This document shows, piece by piece, positions 52,003 through 61,184 of a stretch of 64,000 bases of DNA (within the stretch, counting starts at the first letter, position 1; each line of letters begins with the position of its first letter). The notes beneath the pieces are model-generated. The model ran no database searches. It worked only from the letters and a program-made list of their open reading frames with translations, and was not told the origin of the DNA. Both the position numbers and the translations under genes were made by a program. The DNA is from an uncultured Verrucomicrobiales bacterium (lineage in GTDB: Bacteria > Verrucomicrobiota > Verrucomicrobiia > Verrucomicrobiales > Akkermansiaceae). The DNA is taken from positions 24,887 to 88,886 of the forward strand of contig CALFBI010000008.1 of NCBI GenBank assembly GCA_937951675.1, written 5' to 3'.

Positions 52003-54711
52003 TCAACCAGTGGTTCGCAAGCCGCTCGCAATGGCATTGATTGAGAGTTTGATGTCATAGAATACAGCGTTGGCTTTCGTGTCATTGCCCTCTGCTGTTG
52101 CCTGGCGCCATTCTCGCAGCATTTCGATTTGCTGGAAATGTAAGAGGCGTAGTGGTTCATCACGAAGCGCTAAGGTTTTAGCGAGACGAGGACGGCGTGA
52201 TTCGAAGTCACCAGGGAAGACGGCTTTAAGGTGTCCTTTAACGAGTGATAGCTCATTTCGAATCAGTGACATCACGGGGGTCCGGTATTGCTCCTCGGCG
52301 AGCATAGCGTATTTCTCCGTAATCTCATCATCGAAGCTGGTGATACTTTGTTCGACGTTGGAGAGAAGGTAACGCATGAGCGGAACGCTTTGAACTCCAT
52401 CGAGGAATTCTTGATAAAGGGCCGGTTTCTCCGTCTTGAGAGCTTCAAGCCCACTTCCTACTCCATACCATCCAGGAAGGTAGAAGCGACTTTGGTGCCA
52501 ACCAAAGACCCATGGGATTGCACGGAGATCTTCGAGGCTTGCGCGTCCGGTCCGGCGACTCGGACGAGATCCGAAAATGCTTTGTTCGAGGGCGTCGATA
52601 GGAGTCGCCTGACGGTGGAATTTAAGGAACCCTTCTGAAGTGAGGAGTTTTCGATAAGTTTGTGAACTTTGCTCCGCAATGAAATCCATGACCTCGGGAT
52701 GAGGTGCAGCTGGAACGACTTTCTGGTTTCGGTGACGAATACTCGTTGTCGTGACTCCTGCGGTTAGAACTTCGAGATGGTAACGAGCACTGGCTGGACG
52801 CGCGTATTTGCGGGGAATCACTTCACCCTGTTCTGTAATCCGCATCGCTCCGTGTAGACTTCCATGAGGAAGGGCTTTGAGGAACCATTGCACTGGGCCT
52901 GCTCCACGTCCGACGGTGCCTCCTCTTCCGTGGAAGAACCGGGCTTCAACTTCTTTACTGCGGCAAACTTTAGAAAGGCGATCTTGAGCGCGGTGGATGA
53001 GCCACTGGCTTGAAAGAATCCCGCCATCTTTGTTGCTATCGCTGTAGCCGAGTAAGATCGGGAAATCAGGCGTTGAAATAGGAACTTGGTCTAAGAAATA
53101 AGTAACGGTCTCAGGAGCTTTTTCGAGATCTTCCCCTGTTTCAAAAAGAGGACAGACTGGAAGTTGCGCACGCCAGAGTTTACCATCCCATTCTGCCAGT
53201 CCTCCTTCTTTGGCGAGGAAATGCACTGCAAGAAGGTCGTTCACGTCACGTGTCATGCTGACAATGAGAAGTCCGAAACCAGCAGAGCCGGATTGCTGAA
53301 TGGTTTCACTGACAACCTGATAAGTGTTGAAGAGTTCGAGAGCTTCAGCAGGGAGCTTTTCTTTGGGAATGTTGAATTTTTCTTCCTTACCGAGTTCGGA
53401 AAGGAGGATTTCCTGACGTTTAGCGAAGTCCCATTGCGGGTAATCCGCTCCATTCTCGATACCGTGAAGCTCGAGGAGTTGCCCTATAACGAGGTCGTGA
53501 TAATCACTGTTTTGACGAACATCGAGTTTTGCTAAATGTAACCCAAAGACTTCCGCGATTCGGATCAGAGGTTGAATGTATTGGTGCGAAGCTTCCTTCA
53601 GTCCAGCTTGGGATAAAGTCACCTTCATTAATTGAAGGTGCTCGAGGAGTATGTCAGTCTGCTTGATGAAGCCTAATTCTATAGCTTCTCTTAAAAGGAA
53701 GAGCCAAGTTCTCCAAGGAAGATTTTCATTCCGCTGTAAAATCACTTTCGAAGCGTCTCCGAGCCGCTCGACGAGAGATTCAATCGAAGTATAGACTTCA
53801 GGCGGAACCTTTGTGAAGTGGAGCATGGGGCTCAGTGCGAGGGCCGACTTTTTAAGCTCACGGCTATAGAGTCGTTTGCATTGTGAAGAGAGCGTCTGGA
53901 GTGCTTTGCGAGTGGTTTCGTAGTTCACACCAGGGTGACCGTCTCGGTCTCCTCCTACCCATGTGCCGTAACTGAGAGATGGGTAAGCGTGTTCTTTCTG
54001 AAGTTTGTTGAGATCCCAGCCATTGTCTTTCCAGGCAAGCTCTAAACAATCATCCAAACGTTTTAAGAGAGGGGGGAATGCCTCACGGAGGTAGTAAACG
54101 ATATTAAGCAGTTCTTCTTCTACGGTAGGGCGATCGACGAAAATTTCTCCCGTGTGCCAGAGGATTTCTAAGTGCCCTCGGAACTCTGCCCAGAGGCGAG
54201 TGCTGTGCATCGGGTCTGGAGTATTTTCGAGTTTCGCGAGAAGTTCGTAGAGGTGGAGGTGTTGTTCACGAACCGCAGGCCTTTTAGCTTCGGTTGGGTG
54301 AGCGGTGAGAACGGGCTCTACGGAAACTTTTTTGAGTCCTTCTAAAACTTCGTCTTCTGAGAATCCATCTTCTTTGAGCTCTTGAATGGTGTGATGCCAG
54401 AGTCCTTTGACACTGCCATTTCCTTGTTCAATCCGGCGCTTCACTCGGTATTCCCAAGAGACTCGTTCTTCTACTAAATTGAGAAGTTCGAAGCTAATGG
54501 AAAGGGCTTGTGCTAGTTGGGAACGGTTCGCCTTCTCTGCATTGATAGGCGCTTCATTTCTCCAAGGTAAAGCGGGCAAGAGATCGGGTTCATCACTAAG
54601 GACAACTGCGAGAGCATCCATGACCTCTGTAAGGTGGTCTTCTAGCTCTCGTAAACCAGTTGCTTTGGTCTGATTTTCTTTACTTTGGGTTGCGTGACTC
54701 AACTCTGACAT
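52003..54711 (-). CDS. ppc: Phosphoenolpyruvate carboxylase
   Basis: This 902-aa enzyme carboxylates PEP to oxaloacetate, replenishing the TCA cycle. It has the catalytic histidine block VEPVLTAHPTEAKRPAVREQ, the glycine loop FHGRGGTVGRGAGP, MRITEQGEVIPRKYARP, and the C-terminal AIASGLRTTG ending. ILLGYSDSNKDGGILSSQW is also conserved. Length is standard for bacterial Ppc. It ends at a bidirectional terminator. Allosteric control by acetyl-CoA or aspartate is known in the family but not visible here. Confidence 0.96.
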   Translation of the reverse strand: MSELSHATQSKENQTKATGLRELEDHLTEVMDALAVVLSDEPDLLPALPWRNEAPINAEKANRSQLAQALSISFELLNLVEERVSWEYRVKRRIEQGNGSVKGLWHHTIQELKEDGFSEDEVLEGLKKVSVEPVLTAHPTEAKRPAVREQHLHLYELLAKLENTPDPMHSTRLWAEFRGHLEILWHTGEIFVDRPTVEEELLNIVYYLREAFPPLLKRLDDCLELAWKDNGWDLNKLQKEHAYPSLSYGTWVGGDRDGHPGVNYETTRKALQTLSSQCKRLYSRELKKSALALSPMLHFTKVPPEVYTSIESLVERLGDASKVILQRNENLPWRTWLFLLREAIELGFIKQTDILLEHLQLMKVTLSQAGLKEASHQYIQPLIRIAEVFGLHLAKLDVRQNSDYHDLVIGQLLELHGIENGADYPQWDFAKRQEILLSELGKEEKFNIPKEKLPAEALELFNTYQVVSETIQQSGSAGFGLLIVSMTRDVNDLLAVHFLAKEGGLAEWDGKLWRAQLPVCPLFETGEDLEKAPETVTYFLDQVPISTPDFPILLGYSDSNKDGGILSSQWLIHRAQDRLSKVCRSKEVEARFFHGRGGTVGRGAGPVQWFLKALPHGSLHGAMRITEQGEVIPRKYARPASARYHLEVLTAGVTTTSIRHRNQKVVPAAPHPEVMDFIAEQSSQTYRKLLTSEGFLKFHRQATPIDALEQSIFGSRPSRRTGRASLEDLRAIPWVFGWHQSRFYLPGWYGVGSGLEALKTEKPALYQEFLDGVQSVPLMRYLLSNVEQSITSFDDEITEKYAMLAEEQYRTPVMSLIRNELSLVKGHLKAVFPGDFESRRPRLAKTLALRDEPLRLLHFQQIEMLREWRQATAEGNDTKANAVFYDIKLSINAIASGLRTTG

Positions 54712-54776
54712 ACGGTGGAGAGCTTGTGATGGAGGAGGCCGGAATCAAAGGCTAAACTAAATAGATTTGTTTTTTT

Positions 54777-54798
54777 AAAGAGGGGGAATCCTCTTTTT
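54777..54798. promoter_or_regulatory. Inverted repeat and direct repeat upstream of ppc
   Basis: AAAGAGG (54777-54783) pairs with CCTCTTT (54790-54796) around GGGAAT, then TT. The embedded AGGGGGAATC recurs at 54831-54840, 50 bp further from ppc, so the same decamer appears twice in the ppc upstream region. These could be operator half-sites or a minor stem-loop. Confidence 0.4.
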
Positions 54799-54967
54799 CG
54801 ATAAAATACGATATAGATTAAAATTCTCAAAGGGGGAATCTCAACTCAATAAAGATACGAACGGTTTGCGATCATTCTTTCACTTAATTTCAAAGAAAAA
54901 GGCTTTCGCAGAATGTTGTTAAAAAGCTTACCCCCTTCCTTCTTGAAGAAACGGAAGGAGGAACTTT

Positions 54968-55279
54968 CTAAGCGACTTCGAGGAGTCTGCGATTTTTTTT
55001 CTTAGTGAACCGAAAAAATGATTTTTCATGCTCTATAAAGACTACTTTCAGTCCTTTATAGTAAATATGGTGCCTGTCCATAGCGGCCTCTTCTTCATGA
55101 GAGCGGAGTAAATGGCGTCGCAAGAGAGCCATTTCATGTCGCCCTAATTCGAGGGTCGAAGTGCAGTCACCTACCGCTTTTTTTTCGTCAATAAGGCGAT
55201 TGATCTCGACCTGGTCCCAATCGCTCATCATAAGAATATCACAGTCTGAGTGTTCGTGGTAGGTCGGTAGTATGATCAT
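54968..55279 (-). CDS. Hypothetical basic/His-rich protein (103 aa)
   Basis: I choose the ATG at 55279 (MIILPTYHEHSDCDILMMSD); the frame can extend 20 codons upstream. The product has a helical middle rich in Glu/Arg/His (RHEMALLRRHLLRSHEEEAA), followed by a beta-like segment (HHIYYKGLKVVFIEHE) and a basic end. It has no signal peptide. A TraR/DksA-like helix-pair protein is conceivable but not supported by cysteines. No family is assigned. Confidence 0.5.
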   Translation of the reverse strand: MIILPTYHEHSDCDILMMSDWDQVEINRLIDEKKAVGDCTSTLELGRHEMALLRRHLLRSHEEEAAMDRHHIYYKGLKVVFIEHEKSFFRFTKKKNRRLLEVA

Positions 55280-55338
55280 GGATAAATGCGTTATTGTTTT
55301 GTTAATTAGTAAACAGGGTTCGCAGCGCTTTTTTATCA

Positions 55339-55370
55339 AAATAACGTGACATTTTTGTCACTCGTTATTT
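55339..55370. repeat. Imperfect inverted repeat in a divergent promoter region
   Basis: AAATAACGTGACA (55339-55351) and TGTCACTCGTTATTT (55356-55370) pair with one 2-nt bulge around a 4-nt loop. It sits between the divergent 103-aa protein gene (start 55279) and the rhomboid-like gene (start 55469), so it could be a shared operator. Confidence 0.5.
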
Positions 55371-55468
55371 AACCTGTTAATTTTAAGTGGCTTAAGTTTC
55401 TTAAAAAAATGTCATCTTGCTTCTTTAGAAAGAGGAAGCGAGGGTGAAGCCCAGTCATTCTCCTTTTT

Positions 55469-56311
55469 ATGGGCATTCACGACCGAGACTATTATCGAGC
55501 TTCCTCAGGAAGAGGGACACCTTCTTTTCAGCAATCATCAGCTACAAAATGGCTGGTGACTTTGATCGGGGTGACTTTTTTACTGCAGGTTTTCACCCGT
55601 CAAGAAGTGGCGCCCGGAGTTTATGGGGCTTCGCCCTTAGAAGAGTGGGGGATGTTTTCCATTCAGGAAGGAATCATGAAAGGGCAGGTATGGAGGTTGC
55701 TGACCTTTTCGTTCTTACATGAAAATGTGATGTCAGCTTTGATCAATGGGCTGTTGCTCTTTCAGTTTGGCCCGATGCTAGAGAGTCGTTTAGGAACAAA
55801 ATCTTTCTTGAAACTTTATGCCTTAAGTCAATTCGGGGCGATTGTTCTGTTAGGTATGTTCGCCTTGGTCGTGGGAGAGGCGATTGTTCTTGCTCCTCTT
55901 TCAGGGGCCTTGGCCGGAGTGCTCGGGGTTTTAGGAGGAGTCGCTCTTTTGTTCCCTCAGCAGAAGATCTCTTTGATGTTTCCGCCCGTGACGCTTTCTT
56001 TGCGTCAACTCGCCTTGATTCTTATCGGTCTTAGTCTTTTATTCATGTTAACCGGGAGTGGCTCTTTGGTGCGTTTTGCTCCCTTAGGGGGAGTGCTCGC
56101 AGTTGGGTTGGTATTAGGTCCGGGAGGGGGCGGCATCACAAAACGGGTTGCCTCGCCCCGCTCGTTCCGTCCGAAAATAAAACCCCGTTCTTCTCTTAAA
56201 GTGACGGGAGAAGAAGAAATTGATCAAATCCTCGACAAGATCAACGAGAAGGGCATTCAATCCCTCACCGCTCGCGAACGTGAGATTCTTACTAAAAAAC
56301 CAAAATCATGA
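55469..56311 (+). CDS. Rhomboid-like membrane protein, probably inactive
   Basis: This 280-aa protein has the rhomboid fold: WRLLTFSFLHENVMSALING (His84 and Asn93), FGPMLESRLG, APLSGALAGVLG with Ser145 at the nucleophile position, and LFPQQKISLMFPP. The helix that should carry the catalytic histidine reads VRFAPLGGVLAVG, with Pro205 where active enzymes have His in AHLGG. The second His of HxxxxH is also absent. A C-terminal DUF6576-like segment (EEIDQILDKINEKGIQSLTA) follows. It overlaps mazG as ATGA. Confidence 0.82.
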   Translation: MGIHDRDYYRASSGRGTPSFQQSSATKWLVTLIGVTFLLQVFTRQEVAPGVYGASPLEEWGMFSIQEGIMKGQVWRLLTFSFLHENVMSALINGLLLFQFGPMLESRLGTKSFLKLYALSQFGAIVLLGMFALVVGEAIVLAPLSGALAGVLGVLGGVALLFPQQKISLMFPPVTLSLRQLALILIGLSLLFMLTGSGSLVRFAPLGGVLAVGLVLGPGGGGITKRVASPRSFRPKIKPRSSLKVTGEEEIDQILDKINEKGIQSLTAREREILTKKPKS

Positions 56312-57132
56312 CGGACCAAGAAATGATCGAATGCCAAGAACCTGCTCAGCAGGTTGAACGTCTCCGTGCGATCATGCATCGTCTTCGCGCACCGGGAGGG
56401 TGCTCCTGGGATGCGGAGCAAACGCATGAGTCTTTGATTTCGTGTCTGATTGAAGAGGCCTATGAAACGGTCGATGCGATTCAGAAAAGGGATGAAAATC
56501 ACCTCAAGGAAGAGCTCGGAGATCTTTTGCTCCAGGTAGTCTTTCATTCCGAACTCGCTGCGGAACGCGGTTCATACGACCTGGACCAAGTAGCGCATGG
56601 GATTTGTGAGAAATTGATTCGCCGCCACCCTCATGTCTATGGCTCGGCGGAAGCGGACTCTCCGGATCAGGTATTAAAGCAATGGGACCAAATCAAAAAG
56701 GAAGAGCGAGGAGAAACAGAGCGCTCTTATCTCTATGGCACTGGAAAAGGGCTGCCGTCGCTACTAAAGGCTGCCAAGTTGCAGAAGAAAGCCGGGAAAG
56801 TCGGCTTCGATTGGCCAAGTGCGGAAAGCATCCTGACCAAAGTCGACGAAGAGTTATCAGAGGTGCGCGAAGAGTTTGAAGGATACGAAGAAGGTTCTGC
56901 TGTGCCCGAGAAGCTGCAAGCGGAATTAGGGGACCTCCTTTTCATCGTCGTTAATGTGGTGAGAAAGCTAGGGCTTGATCCCGAAGCGACCCTTGAGCGC
57001 ACCAACCGGAAGTTTGAGAACCGTTTCGCAGAGATGGAAAAGGCTCTTTTGATCAAAGATTTCCCCATTGCCGAAGCTTCAGTAGAGCAGATGAATGAGG
57101 AGTGGGAAAAAGCCAAGGAGATCGTGGCTTAG
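56308..57132 (+). CDS. mazG: Nucleoside triphosphate pyrophosphohydrolase MazG
   Basis: This 274-aa protein has two MazG repeats of all-alpha NTPase fold. The first has the conserved RAPGGCSWDAEQTHESLISC, then LIEEAYETVDAI and LKEELGDLLLQVVFHSELA (metal-binding Glu/Asp). The second is about 160-260 (KVDEELSEVREEFEGYEE, ELGDLLFIVVNVVRKL). It hydrolyses NTPs to NMP and PPi, cleaning pools or tuning ppGpp. Its start overlaps the rhomboid-like gene stop by 4 nt. Confidence 0.93.
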   Translation: MTDQEMIECQEPAQQVERLRAIMHRLRAPGGCSWDAEQTHESLISCLIEEAYETVDAIQKRDENHLKEELGDLLLQVVFHSELAAERGSYDLDQVAHGICEKLIRRHPHVYGSAEADSPDQVLKQWDQIKKEERGETERSYLYGTGKGLPSLLKAAKLQKKAGKVGFDWPSAESILTKVDEELSEVREEFEGYEEGSAVPEKLQAELGDLLFIVVNVVRKLGLDPEATLERTNRKFENRFAEMEKALLIKDFPIAEASVEQMNEEWEKAKEIVA

Positions 57133-57266
57133 TCTTTGATTTCGCGAGGGTTAAGTTTGCTTCCAATCTTCTGTGTCAGTGCGGTGCTTTTCCTTGACCG
57201 AGCGGGAGGTGCTTTTTAGCTTCTCTCCGGGTCTCTTCTGAACAGAATGCCCCGAAGATTTTTTTT

Positions 57267-58460
57267 ATGAATATTCACGAATACCAAGCAAAGGAGCTCT
57301 TCGAGCGCTTTGATGTGGCGAGCCCAAAGGGGCAGGTTGCATCGACAGCAGAGGAAGCTGAATCCGTCGCGCGCGAAATTGGAGGCTCCGGTCTCGTTGT
57401 CAAAGCCCAGGTCCACGCGGGTGGTCGGGGGAAGGGAACATTTAAGAACGGGTTCCAAGGCGGTGTTCATCTCACCGATTGCCCTCAAAAGGCCGGGGAG
57501 CTTTCTTCTCAAATGTTAGGGCAGGTTCTAGTAACGAAGCAAACGGGTGAAGAAGGCCGGATGGTTCGCAAGGTCATGATTGCTGAGTCTGTCGATATTG
57601 AGCACGAATACTATCTTGCAATTCTCATGGACCGCCAGTCGTGCAGCCCCGTGATTGTGGCTTCAACCGAAGGCGGGATGGATATCGAAGAAGTTGCGGA
57701 ATCGACTCCAGAGAAAATCATTCGTCAAGAAATTCACCCCCTGGCCGGTTTGCAAGCTTATGAAATCCGGAATCTCTGCGCAGGCTTAGGCTTGAAGGGG
57801 GATTTTGCAAAGCAGTTCTCAAAGCTTTTGAAAAACCTCTATCGTTTGTTCCTGTCTTGTGACTGTTCGATGGTAGAAATTAACCCTCTCGTTTCGACGC
57901 CGGACGGGAAGATTTTAGCACTAGATGCCAAGTTTGGTTTCGATGATAACGCTCTTTACCGCCAGCCAGAAATTGTGGCTTACCGTGATACCGAAGAGGA
58001 AGATCCTCGCGAAGTCGCCGCCTCAGAATATGACCTAAACTACATTGGGCTGGATGGGAATATTGCCTGTCTCGTCAATGGTGCCGGTCTCGCGATGGCA
58101 ACCATGGATAACATTAAGCACTTCGGAGGTGATCCTGCCAACTTCCTTGATGTGGGAGGAGGAGCGACTCAAGAGCAAGTCGCCGCCGCTTTCCGAATCA
58201 TTTTAGCTGACCCGAAGGTTGAGGGAGTTCTCGTAAACATCTTTGGTGGGATTATGCAGTGTGACATCATTGCAAAAGGCATCATCGAAGCTGCCAAGGA
58301 AACCAATCTGAGTGTGCCACTCATTGTTCGTCTTGAAGGAACCAATGTGAAAGAAGGGCGGAAGCTCATCTCCGAAAGTGGTCTGGATGTCATCACGGCA
58401 GAAGATCTATCAGATGCAGCAGAAAAAGCGGTGCAGGCTGTCAAGGCTGCAAGAGCATAA
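57267..58460 (+). CDS. sucC: Succinyl-CoA synthetase beta subunit
   Basis: This 397-aa ATP-grasp subunit starts [18 protein letters not shown] and has [60 protein letters not shown] and the terminal CoA-ligase [16 protein letters not shown]. With SucD it makes ATP (or GTP) from succinyl-CoA in the TCA cycle. sucD follows after 26 nt. Confidence 0.96.
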   Translation: MNIHEYQAKELFERFDVASPKGQVASTAEEAESVAREIGGSGLVVKAQVHAGGRGKGTFKNGFQGGVHLTDCPQKAGELSSQMLGQVLVTKQTGEEGRMVRKVMIAESVDIEHEYYLAILMDRQSCSPVIVASTEGGMDIEEVAESTPEKIIRQEIHPLAGLQAYEIRNLCAGLGLKGDFAKQFSKLLKNLYRLFLSCDCSMVEINPLVSTPDGKILALDAKFGFDDNALYRQPEIVAYRDTEEEDPREVAASEYDLNYIGLDGNIACLVNGAGLAMATMDNIKHFGGDPANFLDVGGGATQEQVAAAFRIILADPKVEGVLVNIFGGIMQCDIIAKGIIEAAKETNLSVPLIVRLEGTNVKEGRKLISESGLDVITAEDLSDAAEKAVQAVKAARA

Positions 58461-58486
58461 GAAGTTAAGTTTAAAAATATTTTACA

Positions 58487-59383
58487 ATGGCCATTTTAAT
58501 AGATGAAAACACGAAGGTTCTCGTGCAAGGAATTACGGGAAGCTTCGGAGGGAAGCACGCAAAGTTAAGCCTTGATTACGGAACTCAACTTGTCGCAGGA
58601 GTCACTCCTGGAAAAGGAGGACAGAAGTTCGAAGATCAAGTTCCGGTCTTTGACACCGTTCAGCAGGCTGTGAATGAAACAGGCGCGACGGCATCTGCGA
58701 TTTTCGTTCCGCCTCCCTTTGCTGCCGATGCGATTTTAGAAGCAGTGGATGCTGGGGTTGATCTTGTTGTTGCGATTACGGAAGGGATTCCTGTCGCGGA
58801 CATGATGAAGGTGAAGTCTGCAATGCAGGGGAGTAAAACCCGTTTGATCGGGCCGAACTGCCCCGGTCTCGTAACACCAGGTCGTGGGGAGCAATCACAA
58901 GGTGGTTGCCGGATCGGGATTGCGCCAGGATACATTCACCGCCGTGGGAATGTTGGGATTGTTTCTCGTTCTGGAACGCTTACTTACGAGGCCGTTTGGC
59001 AGATCACTCAGCTTGGTTATGGCCAGAGCACCTGTGTCGGGATTGGGGGCGATCCTGTGAATGGGACCTCACATCAGGAGATTCTGGAGATGTTCAACGA
59101 AGATGAAGAAACGGAAGCGATCATCATGATTGGTGAGATCGGAGGAAATGCCGAAGCGGAAGCGGCTCGTTGGGCGAAAGAATATTGCGACAAGCCGATT
59201 GCGGCCTTTATTGCAGGAGCGACAGCGCCTCCGGGGCGTCGGATGGGTCATGCCGGAGCGATTGTTGGAGGAGAAGAAGACACCGCGCAGGCGAAGAAAA
59301 AGATTCTTCGCGAATGTGGGATCGCGGTAGCGGAAACCCCTTCTGATATGGGTCGCACTCTTCTCGAGGCGTGGGGGAAATAA
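58487..59383 (+). CDS. sucD: Succinyl-CoA synthetase alpha subunit
   Basis: This 298-aa subunit binds CoA ([21 protein letters not shown]) and carries the phosphohistidine in [13 protein letters not shown]. Other blocks are [49 protein letters not shown] and [12 protein letters not shown]. The GEQSQGGCR segment after the CPG motif is slightly longer than in E. coli. It forms an operon with sucC, closed by a strong terminator. Confidence 0.96.
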   Translation: MAILIDENTKVLVQGITGSFGGKHAKLSLDYGTQLVAGVTPGKGGQKFEDQVPVFDTVQQAVNETGATASAIFVPPPFAADAILEAVDAGVDLVVAITEGIPVADMMKVKSAMQGSKTRLIGPNCPGLVTPGRGEQSQGGCRIGIAPGYIHRRGNVGIVSRSGTLTYEAVWQITQLGYGQSTCVGIGGDPVNGTSHQEILEMFNEDEETEAIIMIGEIGGNAEAEAARWAKEYCDKPIAAFIAGATAPPGRRMGHAGAIVGGEEDTAQAKKKILRECGIAVAETPSDMGRTLLEAWGK

Positions 59384-59411
59384 GGTTTCTCTTAACTCTT
59401 TAACTTTTATC

Positions 59412-59440
59412 AAAGCGCTCTCTTTTGGGAGCGCTTTTTT
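59412..59440 (+). terminator. Intrinsic terminator after sucCD
   Basis: AAAGCGCTC pairs with GAGCGCTTT around a short T/G-rich loop and is followed by T residues. Confidence 0.9.
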
Positions 59441-59473
59441 AATGCCCTTTCTTACTAGGAAGGAGTAAAAGCG

Positions 59474-60373
59474 TTACCAAATATAATGCCAAATTTTGAG
59501 CGCGTTCTGCCAAAAATCAGAGGCCATCTTGAGGAAGGTGAGCTGGCTAGAGGTGATGCAAATCATCGCCGCGATAATAGCCAGGTTGGCGAGGTAGATG
59601 ATGGTCAAAGAGAAGAGAGTGCCGTTTTCTTTTAAATCAGGCTGATCGCGAGGGATCATCCAAAGAGTCCAGATCAGGTGAGCTCCCCAGGTCAGACCCA
59701 AAACAAGGTAGAGGATGGCTTCGTCCCCGGTAAAAGGCCAGAAATAGCTAATGATCCCAATGATTCCGCCGAGGAGTAGAGACCAAAAAGGAACGAAATA
59801 AGGAGAAAGAGCAATCAAGAGGTTCGACTTATTCGTCATCACGTATCCTCCCTCTACGCCGACTTTGAAGGCGCTGATTTTCCCGAAACAACAAAGGATG
59901 AAAAGAGCATGTGTGAGCTCATGTCCGAGCACATAGAGGTAGAGGAAGAATTTTTCAAAATACCGGGTGAAGAACCAACCTGTCCCGAGGAGTAATCCTA
60001 TCACGAAGTAAAAGAACGAATGGCTCTGCCAGTATTGTCCCATCAGATCGCTTTGGCTCACTGACTGAAAGAGGGTCATCGTCATCATCATGCAGACCGG
60101 AATGAGAAGGGCCGCCCCTAACCAACGGAGAATGCGCTGTGGGAGTGTGAGGTCTTCTTCGATCCCGATCGAGTTGGCGATGGTAGCCTGGATCGAAGTG
60201 GCTCCCTTCCGTTTTCCGATTCGCCGATTCGCCCGTTGCTGAGCGCGGTAGTTTGCAGAGCGGAGCGAGTCAGCGAGACTTGGGCGAGCAGCATACTGCC
60301 TGCGGCGGCCTTTGGGTCGGCCTCCGCTTCGCACAAAATAACAATGGCGCTCTTGATCTGACAAGAACGCCAT
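59474..60373 (-). CDS. M50-like (HExxH) membrane protein
   Basis: This 299-aa protein has a strongly basic soluble N-terminus (about 15-60, with KGRRRQY and RIGKRKG) and about six membrane helices. One carries HELTH (151-155) in YVLGHELTHALFILCCFG, the zinc-binding motif of M50-type site-2 proteases. A third ligand aspartate is not obvious; the AHLIWTLWM segment may contribute. It may be a membrane metalloprotease or an M50-derived protein. It lies 87 nt downstream of efp on the same strand. Confidence 0.68.
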   Translation of the reverse strand: MAFLSDQERHCYFVRSGGRPKGRRRQYAARPSLADSLRSANYRAQQRANRRIGKRKGATSIQATIANSIGIEEDLTLPQRILRWLGAALLIPVCMMMTMTLFQSVSQSDLMGQYWQSHSFFYFVIGLLLGTGWFFTRYFEKFFLYLYVLGHELTHALFILCCFGKISAFKVGVEGGYVMTNKSNLLIALSPYFVPFWSLLLGGIIGIISYFWPFTGDEAILYLVLGLTWGAHLIWTLWMIPRDQPDLKENGTLFSLTIIYLANLAIIAAMICITSSQLTFLKMASDFWQNALKIWHYIW

Positions 60374-60414
60374 TGTTCCTAAAGAGAATTGAAATGTAAA
60401 AGATTAAGTCTTCT

Positions 60415-60433
60415 TAATGAAATGCTTTCATTA
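60415..60433. repeat. 8-bp inverted repeat between efp and the M50-like gene
   Basis: TAATGAAA (60415-60422) and TTTCATTA (60426-60433) flank TGC. It lies past the efp stop and upstream of the M50-like start, with no T-run on the minus strand. A possible operator for the M50-like gene. Confidence 0.35.
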
Positions 60434-60460
60434 GAAAAGTCTTATTGAATGAGGCTTTCC

Positions 60461-61021
60461 TTAAGCGCGCCCCACATAGGCTCCTTCTTCAGTATTGATT
60501 TTGAGAACATCGCCCTCCTTCACAAAGAGAGGGACCTGAATCGTTTTGCCGGTCTCCAGCTTAGCTGGCTTGGTCGGATTATTAGCCGTATCGCCTTTAA
60601 TTCCCTCGGAAGACTCGATCACTTTCAGCTCCACGGTCGCCGGGACACTCACGCTGATAGGCGCATCTGCCACGAAGAGGACCTCGACCCCCATCCCTTC
60701 AATCAGGTAATCCTTACTGTCAGCAACGAGGTTTTCTTCCAGAGTGATCGTCTCATAAGTATTGAGATCCATGAAATGGTAGCCAGAAGGGTCTGCATAA
60801 GAATACTCGAGTTTCTGACGGTCGGTTTGCACGATTTCAACCTTTTCACTGGATGAGAACCGAATCGTTTTCGTTTTCCCAGTCGAGAAAGAGCGCACCG
60901 TCGCCGCGATCAAAGCATTTCCTTTCCCGGGGGTGCGGTGCTCAAGAGAGAGGACCAGCCCCTTGTCTCCTTGATAGTCCACACACTGTCCTTTTTTTAA
61001 ATTCGTTGCGACAATAGCCAT
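60461..61021 (-). CDS. efp: Elongation factor P
   Basis: This 186-aa three-domain translation factor relieves ribosome stalling at polyproline. The modification loop is HRTPGKGNAL with Lys33 at the tip, equivalent to E. coli Lys34, although the preceding residues (RT) differ from the usual V-K. Domain 3 ends TEEGAYVGRA. The divergent loop context makes the kind of modification, if any, uncertain. No epmA/epmB or earP is near. It is the last clearly housekeeping gene before the RHS region. Confidence 0.93.
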   Translation of the reverse strand: MAIVATNLKKGQCVDYQGDKGLVLSLEHRTPGKGNALIAATVRSFSTGKTKTIRFSSSEKVEIVQTDRQKLEYSYADPSGYHFMDLNTYETITLEENLVADSKDYLIEGMGVEVLFVADAPISVSVPATVELKVIESSEGIKGDTANNPTKPAKLETGKTIQVPLFVKEGDVLKINTEEGAYVGRA

Positions 61022-61184
61022 AAGATCAATAAATTATTCCCCATTTGCTGAAGGAACAAGCGCCTTTTGGCAAGAGTATAAATAGGCCAGTGCAGAAAGG
61101 AGGGTGAGATAAGGTGCACCTGTAACCTTTTTTCGTAGTCGGGCCGCACGGCACTTATATGATCCATATAACTACTTGATTGGT

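Noticed and set aside
54777..54840. CRISPR-like array from the repeated AGGGGGAATC
   Set aside because: Only two 10-nt copies, too short and without regular spacers; treated as possible operator sites.
61156..61170. TATATG-atc-CATATA palindrome as an RHS insertion site
   Set aside because: It is short and AT-rich, has no copy at the second RHS core, and could easily arise by chance.
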